From an uncultured Eudoraea sp. (GTDB taxonomy: Bacteria > Bacteroidota > Bacteroidia > Flavobacteriales > Flavobacteriaceae), in contig NZ_CAMYKG010000002.1 of NCBI RefSeq assembly GCF_947258925.1, forward strand, positions 40,083 through 104,082: a DNA stretch of 64,000 bases, given 5' to 3'. The number at the start of each line of letters is the position of its first letter. The first letter of the stretch is position 1. The position numbers and the translations under genes were made by a program. Below, in pieces: positions 56,057 through 64,000 of this stretch. The notes beneath the pieces were generated by a model. That model was not told the origin of the DNA. It saw only the letters and a program-made list of their open reading frames with translations, and made no database searches.

Positions 56057-57814
56057 TTATTTGATCGTTAATGTAAACGGTAAGCGTGCCTGAATTCCTT
56101 GCTGTTCCATGGCAGACTTAACTTCCCTATAAATGCCATAAACTTCGGTGCCAAGTTCATTCCGGATTATCTGTTCTTTGTTTAGCATACTTGCCCCGCC
56201 AAAATCTTCCATAAACCGTTCAAAACTCGTTTTATACCTGGGATATTTCCTAATTGAATAGGTATCCACATCAGCCAATACGGCTGCTTCTTCAATGGCG
56301 TCCTCAAGCCCACCCAATTGGTCTACCAATCCCAATTCCATGGCTTCAGCACCACTCCATACACGGCCCTGGGCAATACTATCGGCTTCGGCTATGGTAA
56401 TATTACGTCCTTCAGCTACTTTCTGCAGAAAAGTCTGATATGTTTTTTCTATCCCTTCTTTTACAAAGCCCCTGAATTCATCGCTCATGGGTTCAAACAA
56501 AGAGTAATCCACAGAATTCTTATTGGTACCTACCTGTTCTGCATTTATTCCAATATTGCCGGCTAGTTTATTGATGTTTGGAATAACCCCGAAGACTCCG
56601 ATAGATCCGGTAATGGTGGTAGGCTCTGCAAAAATCTTATTTGCCCCTGCAGAAATATAATAACCCCCTGAGGCGGCCACGTCTCCCATGGAGACCACTA
56701 CGGGTTTTTTCTCTTTTGCCAATTCAATTTCGCGCCAAATTATATCTGAAGCAAGCGCACTACCCCCGGGAGAATTTACCCTGAGGACAATTGCCTTTAC
56801 AGACTTGTCATCTCTTGCTTTAATAATCGCCTCGCTCATAATACCCTGGCCAATAAAATCCGGGTCTCCTTCGCCATAGATAATATCACCCTGCGCAAAA
56901 ATGATAGCTATTCGGTCTTTACCGGTTTGCAATTTCTTCTTATTGGAAACCTTGGTATAATCTTGCAGGGTAATAGAATTAAGTTTATCAGAAGTATCAA
57001 TTCCCAGTGCGTGTTTTAATCGGTTTTCATATTCATCGTAATAAATAACATCATCCAGCAAGCCCGATTTTTTCGCATATTCCGGTTTTCTACCTCCCAG
57101 GGTATCGGCAATTATATTTATGTTGTCCTTAGTTATTCCTCTTTCTTCCTCAATTTCTGTAATAATTGAATTCCATATCGAACCCATGAGTTCTTTAATC
57201 TGACTTCTGTTGGCCTCACTCATTTCATTGGAGAGGAAAGGTTCAACTGCACTTTTGTATTTTCCATGCCTTATAACTTCCATCTTAACTCCGGTCTTAT
57301 CCTGTAAATCTTTAAAATAAAGCACTTCTGCAGCAAGACCTTTAAAATCCAAAGCGCCAACGGGATTTATAAAAATACTATCCGCTATACTCGCAAGGTA
57401 ATAGTCTTTCTGAGGATAATAGTCCCCATAGGCATAAATGAACTTACCACTCTCCTTAAAGTCTGCCAATGCATTTCTTATAGCGCGTGTTGTAGAAATC
57501 CCGGCAGAAATATAATTGTTATTAATACTTATTCCTTTTATTTCCTTATCACCCTTTGCCACCTTTATGGCATGAAGAATTTCATCCAATCCCTGTTTCT
57601 CATCAAAAAATACCCCAAAAGGGTCTGCGTCATCCGAACCGGTAAAGTCAGCGATGGGATTTTTTAGTTTTAGTTCCAAAACGGAATTTTTCTTAACGGT
57701 AACTGTTTCTTCGGCATTTAGAAGATTTACAAAAATGATAAACATAAAGAATATCATTCCAAAGGCTATTAATGTCCCAAGGATTGCCGCTAGTAGGTTT
57801 CTTAAAAAATTCAT
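56057..57814 (-). CDS. sppA: Signal peptide peptidase SppA (67 kDa type)
   Basis: The 585-residue tandem-domain protease has an N-terminal membrane helix (residues about 8-30), the catalytic Lys in VIRHGKYKSAVEPFLSNEM within the first half and the catalytic Ser in VSMGDVAASGGYYISAGA in the second half, the arrangement of E. coli SppA. It degrades cleaved signal peptides at the membrane. Confidence 0.95.
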   Translation of the reverse strand: MNFLRNLLAAILGTLIAFGMIFFMFIIFVNLLNAEETVTVKKNSVLELKLKNPIADFTGSDDADPFGVFFDEKQGLDEILHAIKVAKGDKEIKGISINNNYISAGISTTRAIRNALADFKESGKFIYAYGDYYPQKDYYLASIADSIFINPVGALDFKGLAAEVLYFKDLQDKTGVKMEVIRHGKYKSAVEPFLSNEMSEANRSQIKELMGSIWNSIITEIEEERGITKDNINIIADTLGGRKPEYAKKSGLLDDVIYYDEYENRLKHALGIDTSDKLNSITLQDYTKVSNKKKLQTGKDRIAIIFAQGDIIYGEGDPDFIGQGIMSEAIIKARDDKSVKAIVLRVNSPGGSALASDIIWREIELAKEKKPVVVSMGDVAASGGYYISAGANKIFAEPTTITGSIGVFGVIPNINKLAGNIGINAEQVGTNKNSVDYSLFEPMSDEFRGFVKEGIEKTYQTFLQKVAEGRNITIAEADSIAQGRVWSGAEAMELGLVDQLGGLEDAIEEAAVLADVDTYSIRKYPRYKTSFERFMEDFGGASMLNKEQIIRNELGTEVYGIYREVKSAMEQQGIQARLPFTLTIK

Positions 57815-57943
57815 ACTACATTTAATTAATTCGCACCAAAGATAACCAAACTTAGGTTGATGTAAATAAGTTATTTTTTAAACCTTACTCAGATTTACAT
57901 CCACAAAAAATACTTCAAACGCCTAATAAATAGTATTACTTTA

Positions 57944-57975
57944 TTGAATTTTAGCTATCAACTGGCTTACCTTTG
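57944..57975 (+). promoter_or_regulatory. Promoter of the folK-dNK fusion gene
   Basis: TACCTTTG at 57968-57975 is preceded after 21 nt by TTG (57944-57946), matching the Bacteroidota consensus. Initiation is expected near 57982, which decides the start codon at 57995 over the ATG at 57944. Confidence 0.75.
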
Positions 57976-57994
57976 CAACCGATCCGGATATAAA

Positions 57995-59134
57995 ATGAAG
58001 GAAGCTAAAACTATATACCTTTCAATTGGCAGCAACCTAGGAAACAAGCTGTATAATTTGCAGCGAGCTATACTTCTATTGCAGACAAAGTTGGGGAGTA
58101 TCAGCGCTATTTCTGGTGTATATAGGAGTCCTTCTTGGGGATTTGATGGCGAAGATTTTTTGAACGCCTGCCTGTCTATCAATACCCGAAGCTCAGCTAC
58201 CGAAGTATTACATATTTTACTGAAAGTGGAGCAGGAAATGGGGAGGATACGCTCTAAAGAAGGTGGCTATCAATCCAGGAGTATAGATATTGATCTGTTG
58301 TATTATAATTCTGAAATTATTAATACCGATACGCTTACTGTACCTCATCCTCAAATGCATTTAAGAAAGTTTGTCCTTAAACCTCTGGCAGATATTGCTC
58401 CTCAATTCTATCACCCTGTATTCCAAAAAGATACAAGGAATTTGTTGCAGGAGTGTAAAGACAAGAGCAGTTTACAGCAAACAACTCATAAATTATTTGC
58501 CAGCAGGGAATTACTCCTCTCCACACTTCATTTAGTTGCTATTGAAGGTAACATTGGGGCAGGAAAAACTACGTTGGCTAAGAAAATTGCCAGTGATCAT
58601 AACGCAAAGCTGGTATTAGAACGGTTCGCAGATAATCCTTTCTTACCCAAGTTTTATGCAGATCAAAGCAGGTATGCATTTCCTTTGGAAATGTCCTTTT
58701 TGGCAGACCGATATCAGCAGTTTACGGATGACACTACCCAATTTGATCTTTTTAAAAATTTTATGGTAAGTGATTATGATATCTACAAATCCCTGATTTT
58801 TGCCCAAATAACACTTCAAAAAGAGGAATTTAAGCTTTACCGTAAAATGTTTAATTTCATGTATAATGAAGTTAAAAAACCTGATCTATATATTTTCCTT
58901 TATCAGAGTACAGAACGCTTATTGGAGAACATCAGAAAAAGAGGACGGGAATATGAACAAGGAATAGATAAGGATTACCTGGAAAAAATAAATCAGGGTT
59001 ATCTTGATTTTTTAAAGGTTTTTCCACATCCCAAGAGTTTGGTAATTGATATTGCCGAGCTCGATTTTGTTCAAAATCCGGAAGACTATGACCTTATTAT
59101 AGATAAAATTTTGGAACAGGCGCTAACAGAATAA
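57995..59134 (+). CDS. folK: FolK (HPPK) fused to deoxynucleoside kinase
   Basis: The 379-residue product has two modules. Residues 1-150 are 6-hydroxymethyl-7,8-dihydropterin pyrophosphokinase (IYLSIGSNLGNKLYNLQRAI, GVYRSPSWGFDGEDFLNACL, RSIDIDLLYY, VPHPQMHLRKFVLKPL). Residues about 178-379 are a deoxynucleoside kinase (GNIGAGKTT at 185-193, RGREYEQGIDKDYL lid). The start at 57995 follows the promoter; an upstream ATG lies within it. The fusion joins folate synthesis with nucleoside salvage and is recurrent in Bacteroidota. Confidence 0.93.
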   Translation: MKEAKTIYLSIGSNLGNKLYNLQRAILLLQTKLGSISAISGVYRSPSWGFDGEDFLNACLSINTRSSATEVLHILLKVEQEMGRIRSKEGGYQSRSIDIDLLYYNSEIINTDTLTVPHPQMHLRKFVLKPLADIAPQFYHPVFQKDTRNLLQECKDKSSLQQTTHKLFASRELLLSTLHLVAIEGNIGAGKTTLAKKIASDHNAKLVLERFADNPFLPKFYADQSRYAFPLEMSFLADRYQQFTDDTTQFDLFKNFMVSDYDIYKSLIFAQITLQKEEFKLYRKMFNFMYNEVKKPDLYIFLYQSTERLLENIRKRGREYEQGIDKDYLEKINQGYLDFLKVFPHPKSLVIDIAELDFVQNPEDYDLIIDKILEQALTE

Positions 59135-59276
59135 AGCCTTTTTTTTACCCATCTTTTTTGCAGAAAAGCAGAATTTATTTAACAAATATTTGGCAAATTT
59201 CTTGCATAGTTAAATTGGAATCACTTTATTGCACGTCCATTTTAGAGAAACTAACTAACTCAAACTATATTCCGAA

Positions 59277-59308
59277 AGCCCTGACTATTATGTCAGGGCT
59301 TTTTTTTT
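59277..59308 (+). terminator. Intrinsic terminator
   Basis: AGCCCTGAC and GTCAGGGCT form a 9-bp stem with a 6-nt loop and a tract of eight T, 143 bp after the folK-dNK stop and before the convergent methyltransferase gene. Confidence 0.93.
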
Positions 59309-59329
59309 ACACCCTAAAAAAGATTGAGT

Positions 59330-59878
59330 CTAGTTGTTATCCGTCTCGGAAAATTGCTGAAGTTTAGACCACAGATCCCAAATTACAACTCCAGCACTTA
59401 CAGCTATATTTAAAGAATGCTTGGTTCCATACTGTGGTATTTCTAAAACACCACCACAGGAATCTATAACCTCCTGTGAGACCCCTTTTACCTCATTGCC
59501 GAAAATAATGGCATACTTCCTGGAATCTTCCGGAATAAAATGGTTCAGAGGTAATGCCTTTTCCGTTTGCTCAACTGCCAGACATAAATATTCTTTCTGA
59601 AGTTCGCTAACCAAATCTACAGTGTTTTTTCTGTATTCCCAGGCAACGCTTTCCGTAGCGCCTAAAGCCGTTTTATGTATATCTTTATGCGGTGGGGTGG
59701 CAGTTATCCCACACAAATATATTTTTTCAATAAGAAAAGCATCTGCCGTCCGAAAGACAGATCCAATATTATTTAAGCTTCTGATATTGTCCAGGACAAT
59801 GACCAATGGAGTCTTTGATGCTTTTTTAAACTGATCAATGTCTAAACGGTCTAACTCACTGTTTTTTAATTTTCGCAT
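59330..59878 (-). CDS. TrmH/SpoU family RNA 2'-O-methyltransferase
   Basis: The 182-residue SPOUT methyltransferase has all three motifs: VIVLDNIRSLNNIGSVFRTA (motif 1), YAIIFGNEVKGVSQEVID (motif 2) and HSLNIAVSAGVVIWDL (motif 3). It is short and lacks the extra N-terminal substrate domain of RlmB. Target RNA unknown. It is divergent from mutS. Confidence 0.93.
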   Translation of the reverse strand: MRKLKNSELDRLDIDQFKKASKTPLVIVLDNIRSLNNIGSVFRTADAFLIEKIYLCGITATPPHKDIHKTALGATESVAWEYRKNTVDLVSELQKEYLCLAVEQTEKALPLNHFIPEDSRKYAIIFGNEVKGVSQEVIDSCGGVLEIPQYGTKHSLNIAVSAGVVIWDLWSKLQQFSETDNN

Positions 59879-60064
59879 GTCTCGACTTAGATCTTTAAAA
59901 TTAAATTGATTGTTATGGTCTTTTAAACACTTAGCTTAATTATTTATCCCCATAAATTAACTTACGCGAAGTTATCCGAAAATATCAACAAGGGTTAAGA
60001 ATCCATGGGAAAAATAGTATTTTCGTTTACTCCCCGACGGGTAAAAATAAAGGATTAAACTACT

Positions 60065-62686
60065 TTGGGCAAAACCAGAAAAATAAAGAAAGTAACGCCT
60101 CTGATGAGGCAGTACAATACAATCAAGACAAAATATCCTGATGCGCTTTTGCTGTTTAGGGTGGGTGATTTTTATGAAACCTTTGGAGAAGATGCCGTAA
60201 AAGCGGCGGGAATATTAGGTATTGTGCTTACTCATAGAAATAATGGAGGCGATAAAACGGAATTAGCCGGTTTCCCACATCATTCTCTTAACACCTATCT
60301 TCCAAAACTGGTTAAGGCGGGCCAACGAGTTGCTATTTGTGATCAGTTGGAAGATCCCAAATTAACGAAGACTATTGTTAAAAGGGGTGTTACAGAACTG
60401 GTTACTCCCGGAGTTGCCTTAAATGATGATATCCTGAGTGCCAAGTCTAACAATTTTCTGGCAGCACTGCATTTTGGGAAAAATATTCATGGTGTTTCCT
60501 TTTTGGATATCTCAACGGGTGAATTCCTAACAGCCGAAGGTAATTTAGAACAGATTGACAAACTTCTGCAAAACTTCTCACCTAATGAGGTTTTGGTTTC
60601 CAAAAACCATAAGGCCGATTTTAAGGAAACTTTTGGCGCCAGGTTTCATTCCTTCTTTTTGGAAGATTGGGTATTTCAGGAAGATTATGCTCTTGAGACA
60701 CTCACCAGCCATTTTAAAACAACCTCTTTAAAAGGATTCGGTGTTTCACAATTAAAGTATGGTATCATTGCTTCAGGCGTAGTTCTGCATTACCTCTCCG
60801 ATACAAGACACAGCCAGTTGCAGCATATCAGTAAGTTACAACGGGTGGCGGAAGAAGAATATATCTGGATGGACAGGTTTACCATAAAAAACCTGGAACT
60901 ATATCAATCGCAAAATGAAAATGCGGTCACTCTTTTAGATGTTATTGATAAGACCATTTCACCCATGGGTGGAAGAATGCTGAAACGCTGGTTGGCCCTT
61001 CCATTAAAGAATATTGAACACATACGACGGAGGCACGAAGTAATTTCTTATCTCATTGAAAATGAAGGTACTCTTCAAAAGATACAGTTTGGCATAAAAC
61101 ATATTGCCGATCTTGAACGACTGATTTCCAAAGTTGCAACAGGAAAAGTAAATCCCAGGGAAACGGTACAGTTAAAAAATTCGCTGGAAGCTATAATCCC
61201 GATCAGGCAACTAATAATAAAAAGCAAAAACGAATCTTTAAGATTAATAGGAGATCAACTTGATTCCTGTGATCCTGTACGGGAAAAAATTAAAAAGCTT
61301 CTGCAGGAAGATGCACCGGTGAATATCCTTAAAGGGAATGTAATTGCACCAGGTTATTCTGAAGAACTGGATGAACTCAAAGATCTGGCCTATAAAGGCA
61401 AAGACCATTTGGACCAGATGCTCAAAAGAGAAACAGAGCGAACGGGAATCACATCGCTAAAAATAGCATCCAATAATGTGTTTGGCTATTATATTGAAGT
61501 CAGAAACACCCATAAGGATAAAGTCCCAGAAGATTGGATCCGAAAACAAACCCTGGTAAATGCAGAGCGCTATATCACTGAGGAACTAAAGGAATATGAA
61601 TCCAGGATCTTAGGTGCTGAGGAACGCATTTTAAGCTTGGAACAACAATTGTTTTCACAATTGGTTGTATGGCTGCAGGAATATATTACACCAATTCAAA
61701 AAAATGCACATCAGATTGCAAAACTCGATTGCCTTTCTGGCTTTACACGATTGGCAAAAGAAAACAACTATGTTGCACCTTCTATAAATGATAGCACTGA
61801 AATAGCCATTAAAAATGGTCGGCATCCTGTAATTGAAAAACAACTTCCATTAGGTGATTCCTATATTCCCAATGATGTGGTTTTAAACAGGGAGTCTCAG
61901 CAGATTATCATGATTACCGGACCTAACATGAGTGGTAAATCGGCTATTTTGAGGCAAACCGCCCTTATCGTCTTATTGGCACAAATGGGTAGTTTTGTAC
62001 CTGCTGAATCAGCTCAGATTGGTTATGTTGACAAGATTTTTACAAGGGTAGGTGCAAGTGATAATATTTCTCTTGGGGAATCCACTTTTATGGTTGAAAT
62101 GAATGAAACAGCTTCCATCCTGAACAACCTTTCCGAAAGGAGTCTTATCCTCCTGGATGAAATTGGAAGGGGGACCAGCACTTATGACGGTATTTCTATT
62201 GCGTGGGCCATTTCAGAATACTTACATGAGCATCCAAGCAGGGCGAAAACCTTATTTGCAACACATTACCATGAACTCAACGAAATGGCCGCCACCTTTG
62301 AGCGAATCAAGAATTTTAATGTGGCCGTCAAGGAATTAAAAGATACGGTTTTGTTCCTCAGAAAACTGGTTCCCGGTGGCAGTGAACACAGTTTCGGGAT
62401 CTATGTGGCCAAAATGGCCGGAATGCCACAGCAGGTAATAAATAAGGCCGAGAAAATCTTGAAAAAGTTAGAAAAGTCGCATTCCAGTGAGGAGCTTACA
62501 GATAATTTACAAGCAGTACAGAATGAAATGCAACTCAGTTTTTTTAATCTGGATGATCCCTTATTAGAACGAATTAAGGAGGAACTACTGCATATAGATA
62601 TCAATACCCTGACACCTGTGGAGGCTTTGATGAAGCTCAATGAAATTAAGCGAATGCTCCGAAAGAATAAGAAAGCGAGTTCCTGA
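60065..62686 (+). CDS. mutS: DNA mismatch repair protein MutS
   Basis: The 873-residue protein has the mismatch-reading FxE in [15 protein letters not shown], the clamp/lever helices, Walker [44 protein letters not shown] and a C-terminal helix-turn-helix. The start is TTG at 60065: a stop codon at 60056-60058 closes the frame and no ATG precedes the conserved [19 protein letters not shown]. Confidence 0.96.
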   Translation: MGKTRKIKKVTPLMRQYNTIKTKYPDALLLFRVGDFYETFGEDAVKAAGILGIVLTHRNNGGDKTELAGFPHHSLNTYLPKLVKAGQRVAICDQLEDPKLTKTIVKRGVTELVTPGVALNDDILSAKSNNFLAALHFGKNIHGVSFLDISTGEFLTAEGNLEQIDKLLQNFSPNEVLVSKNHKADFKETFGARFHSFFLEDWVFQEDYALETLTSHFKTTSLKGFGVSQLKYGIIASGVVLHYLSDTRHSQLQHISKLQRVAEEEYIWMDRFTIKNLELYQSQNENAVTLLDVIDKTISPMGGRMLKRWLALPLKNIEHIRRRHEVISYLIENEGTLQKIQFGIKHIADLERLISKVATGKVNPRETVQLKNSLEAIIPIRQLIIKSKNESLRLIGDQLDSCDPVREKIKKLLQEDAPVNILKGNVIAPGYSEELDELKDLAYKGKDHLDQMLKRETERTGITSLKIASNNVFGYYIEVRNTHKDKVPEDWIRKQTLVNAERYITEELKEYESRILGAEERILSLEQQLFSQLVVWLQEYITPIQKNAHQIAKLDCLSGFTRLAKENNYVAPSINDSTEIAIKNGRHPVIEKQLPLGDSYIPNDVVLNRESQQIIMITGPNMSGKSAILRQTALIVLLAQMGSFVPAESAQIGYVDKIFTRVGASDNISLGESTFMVEMNETASILNNLSERSLILLDEIGRGTSTYDGISIAWAISEYLHEHPSRAKTLFATHYHELNEMAATFERIKNFNVAVKELKDTVLFLRKLVPGGSEHSFGIYVAKMAGMPQQVINKAEKILKKLEKSHSSEELTDNLQAVQNEMQLSFFNLDDPLLERIKEELLHIDINTLTPVEALMKLNEIKRMLRKNKKASS

Positions 62687-63043
62687 TTAAACGCTCCATT
62701 TAGGCCATTGGATAGAGCTCTGGTTATTGAATTAAAACAATTTCAGGAATATTCAACGGACGCTTATTCTTTTTGGACAAAAGTTCTTTACTATTTATAG
62801 AATTGTATTAAATTTGCGTCCGCATCTGTTCATCGGATGTAAAGTTCTTTAAAAAATAAGCGAAAATAGCTTCCCGATAGTTATCGGGAGTTGAGCGCCA
62901 TGTTGCCGTAGCAATTAGCGTTCGAAAACTGAAGGGCTATTTTCCAAAAATGCGAAAATAGCTTCCCGATAGTTATCGGGAGTTGAGCGCCATGTTGCCG
63001 TAGCAATTAGGGTTCGAAAACTGAAGGGCTATTTTCGAAAAAT
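62687..63043. other. Intergenic region with tandem repeats before tRNA-Gly
   Basis: No protein gene is seen. The first 173 bp carry nothing recognisable; the rest (62860-63043) is the pair of 92-bp tandem units described separately. Confidence 0.7.
62860..63043 (+). repeat. Two tandem 92-bp tRNA-Gly-like repeat units
   Basis: Units at 62860-62951 and 62952-63043 are nearly identical, differing at only a few bases, and both begin GCGAAAATAGCT, the same 12 bases as the real tRNA-Gly starting at 63044, exactly one more period on. Each unit contains GAGCGCCA...TTGCC and GTTCGAA landmarks of the tRNA, but the D-arm is replaced by the palindrome TCCCGATA-GT-TATCGGGA. The ends GAAAATAGC / GCTATTTTC can pair into a 9-bp closing stem. 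Confidence 0.85.
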
Positions 63044-63116
63044 GCGAAAATAGCTCAGTTGGTAGAGCGCCACCTTGCCAAGGTGGAGGTCGCGGGTTCG
63101 AATCCCGTTTTTCGCT
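63044..63116 (+). tRNA. tRNA-Gly (anticodon GCC)
   Basis: The 73-nt cloverleaf has acceptor stem GCGAAAA/TTTTCGC, D-arm AGCTCAGTTGGTAGAGC, anticodon stem CCACC/GGTGG with loop TTGCCAA, and T-arm GCGGGTTCGAATCCCGT. No CCA is encoded. It is flanked on the left by degenerate copies of itself. Confidence 0.97.
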
Positions 63117-63178
63117 CAAATTAAGAACCACGTGCTGCCCGTTGCCCGTGTTCAGGCAGCCGCTACCAAGGTAGTTAG

Positions 63179-63263
63179 GCTCGAGTGGTGGAATTGGTAG
63201 ACACGTTGGACTTAAAATCCAATGGCCATTATGGCCGTGCGGGTTCAAGTCCCGCCTCGAGTA
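63179..63263 (+). tRNA. tRNA-Leu (anticodon UAA)
   Basis: An 85-nt class II tRNA: acceptor GCTCGAG/CTCGAGT, D-arm GGTGGAATTGGTAGACAC, anticodon stem TTGGA/TCCAA with loop CTTAAAA, variable arm TGGCCATTATGGCCG, and T-arm GCGGGTTCAAGTCCCGC. No CCA encoded. A terminator follows at once. Confidence 0.97.
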
Positions 63264-63272
63264 CAGATGAAC

Positions 63273-63305
63273 AAAAAAGCCAAAGCGAAAGCTTTGGTTT
63301 TTTTA
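63273..63305 (+). terminator. Terminator of the tRNA transcript
   Basis: CCAAAGC-GAAA-GCTTTGG flanked by an A-run and seven T follows tRNA-Leu by 10 bp. Confidence 0.92.
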
Positions 63306-63351
63306 TGCAACAAAATGAACCAAGCTTGCTTGAGTGAAATTTTGTGGAATT

Positions 63352-63381
63352 AAAACCAATTCGAAAGAATTGGCTTTTTTG
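63352..63381 (+). terminator. Terminator-like hairpin
   Basis: CCAATTC-GAAA-GAATTGG followed by CTTTTTTG repeats the architecture of the tRNA terminator 80 bp upstream, with different stem bases. Confidence 0.75.
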
Positions 63382-63383
63382 TT

Positions 63384-63442
63384 TTCAAAATGTTCGAGCG
63401 AGGACTCGCGATCCCGATAGTTATCGGGAGAGCAATTCCCGC
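63384..63442 (+). repeat. Dispersed repeat copy A with TCCCGATA palindrome
   Basis: It starts TCAAAATGTTCGAGCGAGGA, includes the exact palindrome TCCCGATA-GT-TATCGGGA (63412-63429) and ends CAATTCCCGCC. It matches copy B at 63698-63760 over its whole length with several substitutions and indels. Confidence 0.8.
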
Positions 63443-63697
63443 CGAACGATTTCTTACTGTTCATTTTCTTTGCTTGCCCAAAGAAAACGAACCAAAATAA
63501 AAGGCACTTTTTCACTATGTGTTTATTAAAATAAAACATTTTAAAAACCGCTCACCTTGCCTAAATTATTTCCAAGGTTTCAATAATTATTAACGCCAAT
63601 GTTCACTACACCACGGAAAAAGGAATCCCTAGATTCACAGTTTTTATATCATTTCTGAAAATCCTCAGAAAAACCTTTACACGAATTGTGATTTGTT

Positions 63698-63760
63698 CTC
63701 AAAATGTTCGGGCGAGGACTCAGCGATCCCGATAACTATCACGGGAGGTAATTCTACGCC
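63698..63760 (+). repeat. Dispersed repeat copy B (degraded)
   Basis: It begins TCAAAATGTTCGGGCGAGGA and contains TCCCGATA-AC-TATC-A-CGGGA, a palindrome broken by one inserted base. It is followed by GCCTCGAGTACGA, which copies the tRNA-Leu 3' end (GCCTCGAGTACAG), and then by another terminator hairpin, as after the real tRNA. Confidence 0.75.
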
Positions 63761-63775
63761 TCGAGTACGAATAGA

Positions 63776-63806
63776 TAAAAACCAGTGCAAAAGCACTGGT
63801 TTTTTG
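63776..63806 (+). terminator. Intrinsic terminator
   Basis: CCAGTGC-AAAA-GCACTGG flanked by five A and six T. Confidence 0.88.
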
Positions 63807-63867
63807 GTTGTGAGCTATTTGTAAAACTTGTTTTCACAAATACGTGAGCAATTAAAAAGAAAAGCCT

Positions 63868-64000
63868 TTAGGCTTGGTTTTTATCTTCCATAAACTTGGA
63901 CCTATTGTAGGTTATAACCGCCCCAAATAAAAATGTTGCAGAAGTATAATACACCCACAACATAAGTACTAATATGCTTCCGGCTGCTTCGTATAAATTA
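63868..64000 (-). CDS. YihY/virulence factor BrkB family membrane protein (C-terminal end only)
   Basis: From the right edge of the window the minus strand is open for 44 codons, reading NLYEAAGSILVLMLWVYYTS, then ATFLFGAVITYNRSKFMEDK and stopping at 63868-63870. The YEAAGS...LLWVYYxSAxxFLFGA pattern is the conserved last transmembrane helix of the YihY/BrkB family. The rest lies beyond the window. The gene is too short here for the fully automatic ORF cutoff but is real. Function of the family is unclear. Confidence 0.85.
   Translation of the reverse strand, partial: NLYEAAGSILVLMLWVYYTSATFLFGAVITYNRSKFMEDKNQA

Larger units (their letters stand above)
63264..63867. other. Repeat-rich intergenic region after tRNA-Leu
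   Basis: No protein gene is credible here. It holds three terminator-like hairpins (63273-63305, 63352-63381, 63776-63806), two related 60-bp repeats (63384-63442 and 63698-63760), two copies of the TCCCGATA palindrome (one degraded) and a copy of the tRNA-Leu 3' end (63757-63768). Confidence 0.75.

Noticed and set aside
62860..63116. Tandem repeats as a CRISPR array
   Set aside because: Only two units with no unique spacers, and the sequence is tRNA-derived; no cas genes are present.
62973..63248. 91-codon minus-strand open frame with [19 protein letters not shown]
   Set aside because: It is antisense to tRNA-Gly and part of tRNA-Leu; this peptide is a well-known translation artefact of tRNA genes.

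Overview
The window is a 64 kb chromosomal piece of a member of the Bacteroidota, almost certainly family Flavobacteriaceae. The evidence is a low-GC sequence, promoters of the TTG-N19-23-TAnnTTTG type, non-ATG starts without Shine-Dalgarno boxes, and lineage-typical genes: gldA, DUF5686, DUF6089, head-GIN lipoprotein, 2TM protein, OmpH pairs beside BamA, MetX-ThrA fusion, split MetH and FolK-deoxynucleoside kinase fusion. No plasmid, prophage, insertion sequence, CRISPR array or rRNA operon is visible. It reads as core genome with a few decayed or rearranged spots.

Layout: 1-3.8 kb holds the end of gldA and three cell-envelope or hydrolase genes. From 3.9 to 19 kb lies a methionine/SAM island, nearly all on the minus strand: metF, a two-piece metH, a PAPS-reductase gene (cysH), an Rrf2 regulator, two PLP sulfhydrylase-type enzymes, a MetX-aspartokinase-homoserine dehydrogenase fusion and metK. 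Two SAM-I riboswitches precede the metH-metF and metY-thrA transcription units, and a different candidate SAM-binding RNA (SAM-II/SAM-V-like) precedes metK. Inside this island the sulfate-assimilation genes are broken. Sulfite reductase and siroheme synthase survive only as one in-frame deletion scar carrying two nonsense codons, while cysH looks intact.

From 19.3 to 34 kb come a deoxynucleoside kinase, a membrane pyrophosphatase, a DUF5686 outer-membrane protein, the E1-beta subunit of pyruvate dehydrogenase, etfBA (separated from pdhB by a perfect 28-bp palindrome), a bifunctional nuclease, a nucleoside transporter, thyA and an ergothioneine-type cluster (egtB, egtD, DUF427). From 34 to 49 kb lie folA, murI, the envelope operon uppS-bamA-ompH-ompH with nadK and a CBS gene upstream, pdxJ, a hydrolase, tig, clpP and clpX. 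From 49 to 62.7 kb lie a GH3 enzyme, DUF2797, an AsmA-like protein, a queuosine-precursor transporter, sppA, the FolK-dNK fusion, a TrmH-type methyltransferase and mutS.

The last 1.3 kb carries tRNA-Gly(GCC) and tRNA-Leu(UAA) in a repeat-rich stretch. Two 92-bp tandem units resembling a degenerate tRNA-Gly stand directly before the real tRNA-Gly. Palindromic TCCCGATA-type elements and duplicated debris, including a tRNA-Leu 3' end, follow. The window ends in the C-terminus of a YihY/BrkB-family membrane protein. The most unusual structures are the sir/siroheme-synthase scar, the tRNA-derived repeats, the metK leader and the etf/pdhB palindrome. No wholly new multi-gene system could be demonstrated.
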